The notes below the pieces were generated by a model. The model saw only the letters and a program-made list of their open reading frames with translations, ran no database searches and had not been told where the DNA came from. A DNA stretch of 12,182 nt, from contig CAYTPC010000129.1 of the NCBI GenBank assembly GCA_964439605.1, positions 1-12,182 on the forward strand, written 5' to 3'. The translations under genes and the position numbers were made by a program. The stretch is from JAITWT01 sp964439605. GTDB lineage: Bacteria > Pseudomonadota > Gammaproteobacteria > Burkholderiales > Burkholderiaceae_C. Numbering within the stretch: the first letter of the stretch is position 1; each line of letters begins with the position of its first letter. Below, in pieces: positions 7,625 through 12,182 of the stretch.

Positions 7625-8136
7625 AAACCATAGGATTTGAGCAAGCAAGAATGCGCCCGCGCTGCGCCCCAAAAAGCCGGGGCCTTGGCTTTACGCTGCT
7701 TGAGATGATGATCGTCACCGCGGTGATTGCCATCCTGGCGGCGATCGCCTATCCCTCATACCAGGCCTCGGTGAAGAAAGGCCGGCGCGCACAGGCGCGT
7801 ACCGCGATCCTGGAACTGCTGCAGCAACAGGAGCGTTACCTGACGCAACGCAACAGCTACATGAAGTTCAGCAACAACGCCGGCGTCACCGACCCGGACC
7901 CGGAGAGCGTCCCTTTCAAAACCTACGCTGGCGACACCTCGGTCAATCCGCCCTACTGGCTATCGGCCAGCGTCTGCAACGCTGGCGATGCCGACAGCAC
8001 GCTGCGCGATTGCGTCAAGGTTACCGCCACGCCAGTCCAGAGCGACCCGGAGGTCGGCAGCCTATCGATGAGCAGTACGGGCGTGAAAAGCTGCACCGGC
8101 ACGGCCGGGTCTTCTTCGCCGCAATGCTGGCCATGA
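7621..8136 (+). CDS. pilE: PilE-like type IV pilus minor pilin
   Basis: A 171-residue prepilin. The leader ends in SRGLG (Gly23), followed by FTLLEMMIVTAVIAILAAIA: Phe at +1, Glu at mature position 5 (residue 28) and the YPSYQASVKKGRRAQAR helix continuation that marks PilE/ComP-type subunits. The body has four cysteines in the mature protein (SVCNAG, RDCVKV, KSCTG, PQCWP), enough for two disulfides, the last being the C-terminal D-region loop. ATG 7621 overlaps the pilY1 stop as ATGA and has no clear SD. An in-frame ATG at 7651 would shorten the leader to 13 residues and remains possible. Position in the operon after pilY1 matches the PilE minor pilin of Pseudomonas and Burkholderiales rather than the major pilin. 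Confidence 0.88.
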   Translation: MKTIGFEQARMRPRCAPKSRGLGFTLLEMMIVTAVIAILAAIAYPSYQASVKKGRRAQARTAILELLQQQERYLTQRNSYMKFSNNAGVTDPDPESVPFKTYAGDTSVNPPYWLSASVCNAGDADSTLRDCVKVTATPVQSDPEVGSLSMSSTGVKSCTGTAGSSSPQCWP

Positions 8137-8696
8137 AGCATCGTTTTGCGCTCGGCGTGCGCGGATTCACGCTGATCGAACTGATGACCACGATCGCGGT
8201 GGCCGCGGTCCTGTTCGCGATCGCGGTGCCGAGCTTCAAATCTTTCATGCGCAACGTTGAACTCACCTCGACCGTCAACACCATGGTGGCCTCGATCAAC
8301 GCGGCGCGCGGCGAAGCGATGAAGCGCGGCCGGCGCGCCTACGTGATGCCCACGCAGAGCAGCGGCTGGGCCGGCGGCTGGATCGTCTTCGTGGATCAGG
8401 GCGAAACGCCCAACGGCAGTTACGACGCCGGCACCGACTTGCTGGTGCAGCGCCAAAGTGCACTGCCGGCGTATTTGAATGTGCCGAAGGACGGCGCAAC
8501 GGGTACGGCAAAAGAGGCTTCTCCTTACATTCTTTTCAACCCCTCGGGCTATCCCATCGTGAAGGGGGGCGGATTCGGGGCAATGCAACTGACTTTCCAG
8601 CTCGACAACGCCAGCGGCGGCGACCTGCGCAGAATCGTCATTGCCAAAACGGGTAGAGTGCGCATCTGCCGAGCCCAGACCACCTGCACCGAGTGA
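8133..8696 (+). CDS. fimT: FimT/GspH-type pseudopilin of the type IV pilus
   Basis: A 187-residue prepilin with leader MKHRFALGVRG, followed by FTLIELMTTIAVAAVLFAIA: cleavage after Gly11 and Glu5 at residue 16. The VPSFKSFMRNVELTSTVNTMVASINAARGEAMKRG stretch is characteristic of the GspH/FimT domain, as is the C-terminal G-RVRICR ending with two cysteines. Known: FimT/FimU belongs to the tip priming complex, and some FimT proteins bind DNA during natural transformation through basic C-terminal residues. The C-terminus here (LRRIVIAKTGRVRICR) is basic, which is compatible with that but not proof. ATG 8133 overlaps the previous stop as ATGA. ATG 8124, three codons earlier, is an in-frame alternative. 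The stop overlaps the ribD GTG. Confidence 0.88.
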   Translation: MKHRFALGVRGFTLIELMTTIAVAAVLFAIAVPSFKSFMRNVELTSTVNTMVASINAARGEAMKRGRRAYVMPTQSSGWAGGWIVFVDQGETPNGSYDAGTDLLVQRQSALPAYLNVPKDGATGTAKEASPYILFNPSGYPIVKGGGFGAMQLTFQLDNASGGDLRRIVIAKTGRVRICRAQTTCTE

Positions 8697-8717
8697 CCCG
8701 TGACCCTAGCGTGACCC
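8693..8717 (+). repeat. Three GTGACCC copies at the fimT-ribD junction
   Basis: GTGACCC occurs at 8693-8699, 8700-8706 and 8711-8717. The first and third put a GTG in the ribD frame, the second is out of frame, and the first also contains the fimT stop. It makes the true ribD start ambiguous. Confidence 0.7.
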
Positions 8718-9880
8718 GCCTTCCCGCATCCGCCGACAGCCCAATGGCGCAGGCGCTCGCGCTCGCGCGGAACGCCATCCCGTTGAGCGGACCGAACCCG
8801 CGCGTTGGGTGTGTGCTCACTGACGCCAGCGGTACGCTGCTCGGCCAGGGCTACACCCAGCAAGCCGGCGGCCCGCATGCCGAGATCGTCGCGCTGCACG
8901 ATGCGGCGGCGCGCGGCCACTCGGTTCGGGGGGCGACGGCTTACGTCACACTTGAACCCTGCTCGCACCAGGGCCGCACCGGCCCCTGCTGCGACGCGCT
9001 GATTGCCGCCGGCATCGGCAAAGTGGTGGCGTCCATCGGCGACCCGAATCCGCTGGTCGGCGGCCGGGGGTTCGAGCGGCTGAAAGCAGCCGGCATCGCG
9101 GTCGAGCTTGGTTCCGGCGCCGATGAAAGCCGCGAACTCAACATCGGATTCTTCAGCCGCATGGTGCGCGGCACGCCCTGGGTACGCATGAAAGCGGCCG
9201 CTTCGCTGGACGGCAAAACCGCCCTGAACAATGGCACGAGCCAGTGGATCACCGGCGAGGCCGCACGCGCCGACGGGCATGCCTGGCGCGCACGCGCCGG
9301 CGCGATCCTCACGGGCGTGGGCACCGTGATCGCGGACGATCCGCATCTAAATGTGCGTCTGGACACACACCAGACCGGCGCGGCAAGCGCGCCGCGCCAG
9401 CCGCCACTGGCCATTGTGGACAGCCACTTGCTCACGCCACCGGCCGCGCGCCTTTTCCAGACACCGGGGCGCGCGGTCTGGATCTATTGCGCGCATGCCG
9501 ATCCCGCCCGGGCGCGGGCGCTTGAAGCGCGCGGCGCTTCGGTGCGCCTCATGCCCGCCGCGGACGGCCACGTCGACCTGGCCGCGATGCTGCGCGATCT
9601 GGCCGCGCGCGAGGTCAACGAACTGCACGTCGAGGCCGGGCACAGGCTCAACGGCGCCTTGATCCGCGAGAACCTGCTCGACGAACTGCTGCTCTACCTG
9701 GCTCCCCGCTTCATCGGCGAAGGGCTCGGCATCGCCAGCCACCCCCATGCCGCCGGCCCGCTGACGGCCCTCACGGACGCCTTGGCGCTGCGATTTCTAT
9801 CGATCGACCCGATCGGCCCCGATCTGCGCATCCTGGCCCGGGTCGCGGGACGCGGCGATTTCCACGGCCAGCCGGCCTGA
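8693..9880 (+). CDS. ribD: Bifunctional riboflavin biosynthesis protein RibD (deaminase/reductase)
   Basis: A cytoplasmic enzyme of riboflavin synthesis. It deaminates 2,5-diamino-6-ribosylamino-4(3H)-pyrimidinone 5'-phosphate and then reduces the ribosyl side chain with NADPH. Residues numbered from GTG 8693 (395 aa): SGPNPRVGCVL (32-42), the zinc/catalytic HAE (62-64) and PCSHQGRTGPCC (89-100, with C90 and C99 the expected zinc ligands) make the deaminase. PWVRMKAAASLDGKTA (162-177), WITG (185-188), VGTVIADDPHLNVR and VEAGHRLNGALI mark the reductase. Both halves look intact. The GTG overlaps the fimT stop (GTGA). GTG 8711 and ATG 8744 are in-frame alternatives, none with a clear SD. No FMN riboswitch is visible, as expected for a gene inside an operon. 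Riboflavin synthase, which often follows ribD, is not present. Confidence 0.93.
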   Translation: MTRDPSVTRLPASADSPMAQALALARNAIPLSGPNPRVGCVLTDASGTLLGQGYTQQAGGPHAEIVALHDAAARGHSVRGATAYVTLEPCSHQGRTGPCCDALIAAGIGKVVASIGDPNPLVGGRGFERLKAAGIAVELGSGADESRELNIGFFSRMVRGTPWVRMKAAASLDGKTALNNGTSQWITGEAARADGHAWRARAGAILTGVGTVIADDPHLNVRLDTHQTGAASAPRQPPLAIVDSHLLTPPAARLFQTPGRAVWIYCAHADPARARALEARGASVRLMPAADGHVDLAAMLRDLAAREVNELHVEAGHRLNGALIRENLLDELLLYLAPRFIGEGLGIASHPHAAGPLTALTDALALRFLSIDPIGPDLRILARVAGRGDFHGQPA

Positions 9881-9900
9881 GCGCCTGTTTACGATCCATA

Positions 9901-9917
9901 GCTACAAAATTTGTAGC
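9901..9917. repeat. Perfect palindrome upstream of the HxlR-like gene, candidate operator
   Basis: GCTACAAAATTTGTAGC has 8-base arms around a central A and overlaps the -35 of the predicted promoter. It is followed on the plus strand by seven A, not T, so it does not look like a rho-independent terminator for ribD. Either it is an operator, perhaps for the regulator encoded downstream, or a member of the short AT-rich palindromes that I recall as common between genes in Comamonadaceae. Confidence 0.5.
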
Positions 9918-9939
9918 AAAAAAACTTCTGCGTTATAGT
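9911..9939 (+). promoter_or_regulatory. Sigma70-like promoter of the HxlR-like gene
   Basis: TTGTAG (9911-9916) and TATAGT (9934-9939, 5 of 6 to TATAAT) are separated by 17 bases. The -35 matches only the TTG core and lies inside the right arm of the palindrome. Transcription would start near 9946 and give a leader of about 77 bases. Confidence 0.5.
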
Positions 9940-9994
9940 CGCCACCCGTTCTAAATAGTTGGCGTCCATTCACAAAACTGGGAGCCCCCAAAGC

Positions 9995-10015
9995 ATGCCG
10001 TTTGCCCGAGGATAG
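9995..10015 (+). CDS. Possible six-codon leader ORF
   Basis: ATG 9995 begins MPFARG and stops at TAG 10013-10015, seven bases before the ATG of the HxlR-like gene. A GGGAG (9980-9984) stands 10 bases upstream. The SD proposed for the next gene (GAGGA, 10008-10012) lies inside its last codons, so ribosomes on this ORF would cover it. It may be chance, since the ORF is too short for any statistical support. Confidence 0.25.
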   Translation: MPFARG

Positions 10016-10022
10016 ACAGCCA

Positions 10023-10340
10023 ATGAGTGTAGCCATCAGCCAATTGCTGGCGCTGCTCGAAGCACGCTATGCCCTGCGCGTGCTGTGGGCGCTGCGGGAT
10101 GGCCATGCACAGACTTTCAGGCTGCTGCAAGACAGCGTCGGCGGCATCACCCCGAATACGCTCAACACGCGGCTCAAGGAATTGCGCGAAGCCGACATCG
10201 TGACCCACGGATCTGATGGCTATAGCCTGACGCCAAGCGGACAGGATCTGCTCAAACGCCTGTCGGATCTGCAGGCCTTTGCCAGCAAATGGCAACCGGG
10301 CCTGGCCCGGAAAAACATGGCCGCGCCCGAGAAAACATAG
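10023..10340 (+). CDS. Small HxlR-like winged-helix transcriptional regulator
   Basis: A 105-residue protein consisting almost only of a winged helix-turn-helix. ALRVLWALRDGHAQTFRLL (17-35), then GITPNTLNTRLKELREADIV (41-60) as recognition helix region, then a wing and YSLTPSGQDLL (67-77). The order L..L..G..F..L....GI.PNTL..RL.EL...-IV....-Y.LT..G..LL is that of the HxlR/MarR-like repressors. It contains no cysteine at all, so the redox or aldehyde sensing through cysteine known for some HxlR proteins is excluded. It is presumably a cytoplasmic DNA-binding dimer with unknown target. ATG 10023 is preferred, with GAGGA 10 bases upstream. A TTG at 10002 gives seven more residues. It has its own promoter and palindrome, which suggests autoregulation by inference. 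The 3' end lies in an imperfect duplication. Confidence 0.75.
   Translation: MSVAISQLLALLEARYALRVLWALRDGHAQTFRLLQDSVGGITPNTLNTRLKELREADIVTHGSDGYSLTPSGQDLLKRLSDLQAFASKWQPGLARKNMAAPEKT
10305..10340 (+). repeat. Imperfect 16-bp direct repeat at the end of the HxlR-like gene
   Basis: GCCCGGAAAAACATGG (10305-10320) and GCCCGAGAAAACATAG (10325-10340) differ at three positions and are offset by 20 bases, hence in different reading frames. The stop codon TAG lies in the second copy. The C-terminal tail ARKNMAAPEKT is therefore probably duplication-derived. Confidence 0.6.
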
Positions 10341-10342
10341 GG

Positions 10343-10390
10343 CCTGCCTGCCATTTCTTCGGGGCCGCGCCCCTGCGGCGCGCCGGCAGG
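10343..10390. other. GC-rich nested inverted repeats between the HxlR-like gene and the FKBP gene
   Basis: An outer pair CCTGCC (10343-10348 or 10347-10352) with GGCAGG (10385-10390) encloses GGGGC-CGC-GCCCC (10361-10373). It could fold as a branched hairpin and slow transcription, but no T-tract follows, so a rho-independent terminator is not claimed. The remaining bases up to the FKBP start hold no recognisable promoter. Confidence 0.35.
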
Positions 10391-10453
10391 ATTTCCGGGG
10401 TCGTTAAACTTCGCCCCTTTCGCCCCGATTTCACCCGCAAGCAAGGAACTCTC

Positions 10454-10804
10454 ATGCCCAGCACGCCTTCCGGCCTCCACTACGAAGACACCACCGTCGG
10501 GGACGGCGCCCAAGCCCAGCCCGGCCACCATGTGCAGGTGCACTATACTGGTTGGCTCTACAACGACGGCGTGCAAGGCGTGCAGTTCGACTCGAGCCGC
10601 AGCCGGGGTGTTCCCTTTTCCTTTTCTCTGGGCGCGGGCCACGTCATCCGCGGCTGGGACGAAGGCGTGGCCGGCATGAAAGTCGGCGGCCGGCGTACCT
10701 TGGTCATTCCCCCCGAGTTGGGTTACGGTGCCCGCGGCGCTGGCAGTGTGATTCCACCCAATGCCACGCTCAAGTTCGAAGTAGAACTGCTCGATGTGAA
10801 CTGA
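10454..10804 (+). CDS. FKBP-type peptidyl-prolyl cis-trans isomerase, single domain
   Basis: A 116-residue cytoplasmic FKBP that isomerises X-Pro bonds and may assist folding. The whole protein is one FKBP domain. Active-site positions are present: Y31 (HYTGWL), F45-D46 (QFDSS), V64-I65 and W68 (GHVIRGWDEG), Y91 (ELGYGARG), I100 (SVIPPNATL) and F108. No signal peptide, no membrane segment and no insert-in-flap domain as in SlyD. The start is well supported: AAGGA (10443-10447) lies 6 bases before ATG 10454. A frame open back to 10289 overlaps the regulator and is not used. It stands next to grpE-dnaK, a protein-folding neighbourhood, but the heat-shock promoter lies downstream of it, so co-induction is not shown. 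Confidence 0.92.
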   Translation: MPSTPSGLHYEDTTVGDGAQAQPGHHVQVHYTGWLYNDGVQGVQFDSSRSRGVPFSFSLGAGHVIRGWDEGVAGMKVGGRRTLVIPPELGYGARGAGSVIPPNATLKFEVELLDVN

Positions 10805-10812
10805 TCGCGGAG

Positions 10813-10878
10813 TGGGGACGCCTCGCATGCCGCTTTCGCGCCGTTTTTTTCGCTTGAAAAGTCAATTGCGCGTCCCCA
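10813..10878. repeat. 9-bp inverted repeat flanking the grpE heat-shock promoter
   Basis: TGGGGACGC (10813-10821) and GCGTCCCCA (10870-10878) are perfect inverted copies with 48 bases between. The right copy contains the CCCCA of the -10 element. It may be chance given the C-rich -10, or a site or RNA structure spanning the promoter. Confidence 0.4.
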
Positions 10879-10881
10879 TTT
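10853..10881 (+). promoter_or_regulatory. Sigma32 (RpoH) heat-shock promoter of grpE
   Basis: CTTGAAA (10853-10859) and CCCCATTT (10874-10881) are separated by 14 bases. This matches the sigma32 consensus, CTTGAAA then CCCCATnT at 11-16 bases, at every position that I know to be conserved. Transcription would begin near 10889, about 60 bases before grpE. No CIRCE element for HrcA is visible around it. Confidence 0.85.
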
Positions 10882-10887
10882 GGCTTA

Positions 10888-10900
10888 GGTTGTCGCAACC
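10888..10900 (+). other. Short perfect hairpin at the predicted 5' end of the grpE transcript
   Basis: GGTTG-TCG-CAACC forms a 5-bp stem with a 3-base loop, placed where the sigma32 transcript should start. It may protect the 5' end of the RNA or act as an operator. Too short to be firm. Confidence 0.4.
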
Positions 10901-10948
10901 CGCCCACGAGGCTGTTTTCTCTGGCCGTTCAGCGGCCGCTTCATCAAG

Positions 10949-11524
10949 ATGACAGATCCAAAAGAATTCGACCCCCTTTCGCAAGTTGCCCCAAACGAAC
11001 CCAGCGCCGAGGAACGCGAGGCCGCACAGGTCGTTGAGGCGTTGGACGCCCAACAGGCCCTGGCGCAAGCACAAAGCCAAATCGCCGAGTTGCAGGCCAA
11101 GAATGCCGAACTGTCTGATCAATACCTGCGCGCCCAGGCCGACGTACAAAACGCCCGCCGCCGCGCCGAAGAGGAAGTGAGCAAGGCGCGCAAGTTCAGC
11201 ATCGAATCCTTCGCCGAAAATCTGCTGCCGGTCGCCGATGGCCTCGAAGCCGGCCTGGCAGCCACCGATGCCACGCTCGAACAGATCCGCGAGGGCGCCG
11301 AGACGAGCCTGCGCCAGCTCAAGGCAGCGCTCGAGCGGAACAAAGTCATGGAAATCGCGCCCGCGGTGGGCGAAAAGTTCGATCCGCACCGCCACCAGGC
11401 GATCTCGGTGGTGCCAGCGCCGGACCAGGAAGCCAATACGGTCGTGACCGTACTGCAAAAGGGGTATCTGATCGCGGAGCGCGTTCTACGCCCTGCGCTC
11501 GTCACCGTGAGCATCACGCCCTGA
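10949..11524 (+). CDS. grpE: GrpE, nucleotide exchange factor of DnaK
   Basis: A 191-residue cytoplasmic co-chaperone. As a dimer it releases ADP from DnaK and resets the chaperone cycle. An acidic N-terminal tail (1-30) is followed by a long heptad-rich helix (about 30-95, AQSQIAELQAKNAELSDQYL) that should form the dimer coiled coil and thermosensor. The helical bundle comes next, and then the C-terminal beta domain with EKFDPHRHQAI (142-152) and the family signature QKGYLIAERVLRPALV (170-185). Length is normal for the family. ATG 10949 has no recognisable SD (TCATCAAG precedes), which is unusual for a highly induced gene. No better start is seen. A strong sigma32 promoter lies 68 bases upstream. 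dnaK follows after 122 bases in the same direction, the usual order in Burkholderiales. Confidence 0.95.
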   Translation: MTDPKEFDPLSQVAPNEPSAEEREAAQVVEALDAQQALAQAQSQIAELQAKNAELSDQYLRAQADVQNARRRAEEEVSKARKFSIESFAENLLPVADGLEAGLAATDATLEQIREGAETSLRQLKAALERNKVMEIAPAVGEKFDPHRHQAISVVPAPDQEANTVVTVLQKGYLIAERVLRPALVTVSITP

Positions 11525-11557
11525 TGGGCCTTCTCCACCTGAAACACACAAACTTTC

Positions 11558-11585
11558 CCCGCCTTATCCCTTGAATTCAGGCGGG
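11558..11585 (+). other. Hairpin in the grpE-dnaK gap
   Basis: CCCGCCT (11558-11564) pairs with AGGCGGG (11579-11585), seven base pairs around a 14-base loop. No T-tract follows (TTATCC comes next), so it is more likely a processing, stabilising or attenuating element than a full terminator. It could set the ratio of GrpE to DnaK. Confidence 0.5.
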
Positions 11586-11594
11586 TTATCCACA
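11586..11594 (+). promoter_or_regulatory. Perfect DnaA-box sequence before dnaK
   Basis: TTATCCACA matches the strong DnaA-box consensus TTATnCACA exactly. It lies directly after the hairpin and 52 bases before the dnaK start. Only one such box was noticed in this gap, so it is not an origin. A role in DnaA-dependent control of dnaK is inference. Confidence 0.4.
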
Positions 11595-11634
11595 AGTTAG
11601 ACACAACACCTCACACCTGTTACCGAATACCTCA

Positions 11635-11640
11635 GAGGAG
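11635..11640 (+). promoter_or_regulatory. Shine-Dalgarno of dnaK
   Basis: GAGGAG, within AGAGGAG, stands 6 bases before ATG 11647. It is much stronger than anything before grpE, in keeping with higher DnaK synthesis from a shared message. Confidence 0.75.
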
Positions 11641-11646
11641 CAATAC

Positions 11647-12182
<536 letters not shown>

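Noticed and set aside
8600..8710. FMN riboswitch before ribD
   Set aside because: ribD overlaps fimT, the upstream DNA is coding, and no conserved RFN element is visible.
9901..9927. Palindrome plus A-run as a ribD terminator
   Set aside because: The run following the palindrome is A on the transcribed plus strand, and the stem has few GC pairs. The overlap with a promoter -35 fits an operator better.
10844..10850. T-run after the FKBP gene as a rho-independent terminator
   Set aside because: Seven T are present, but no convincing stem ends directly before them. Only a 4-bp pair with a long loop can be drawn.
11586..11594. Replication origin at the grpE-dnaK gap
   Set aside because: Only one DnaA box and no AT-rich unwinding region or box cluster.

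Overview
This window is ordinary chromosomal DNA from a GC-rich betaproteobacterium, most likely order Burkholderiales and plausibly family Comamonadaceae. The assignment rests on the protein styles (PilV/PilW/PilX/PilY1 order, a short single-domain FKBP, adjacent grpE and dnaK) and on the composition. No mobile element, CRISPR array, tRNA or rRNA is visible. No stretch over 300 bases lacks a gene.

Layout. Positions 1-756 hold the 3' part of a fold-type I PLP-dependent aminotransferase domain, probably the C-terminal half of a MocR-type regulator. A small two-helix membrane protein gene (776-1033, minus strand) converges on it. A divergent intergenic region follows, ending in an AT-rich island (about 1221-1258). 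From there a six-gene block for the type IV pilus minor pilins and tip adhesin runs rightward: pilV, pilW, pilX, pilY1, a pilE-like minor pilin and a fimT/gspH-type pseudopilin (1272-8696). Four of its five junctions are ATGA stop/start overlaps. ribD (8693-9880, riboflavin synthesis) is fused to the end of this block by a GTGA overlap, so a housekeeping vitamin gene appears to be translated in series with pilus genes.

From 9881 come a palindrome overlapping a sigma70-like promoter, a small HxlR-like winged-helix regulator (10023-10340), an FKBP-type peptidyl-prolyl isomerase (10454-10804), grpE (10949-11524) and the first 178 codons of dnaK (11647 to the window end). A strong match to a sigma32 heat-shock promoter lies in front of grpE. 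It supports heat-inducible expression of GrpE and perhaps DnaK, the nucleotide-exchange factor and chaperone that work together in the cytoplasm. The grpE-dnaK gap holds a 7-bp stem hairpin and a perfect DnaA-box sequence.

Working logic. PilV, PilW, PilX, the PilE-like protein and FimT should be processed by the prepilin peptidase and form, with PilY1, the priming/tip complex of the type IV pilus. Nothing here forms an obviously new multi-gene system. The points most worth a second look are regulatory: the grpE leader, the DnaA box before dnaK, the palindrome and mini-ORF before the HxlR-like gene, the pilus-ribD translational chain, and the apparent loss of the usual calcium loop in PilY1.
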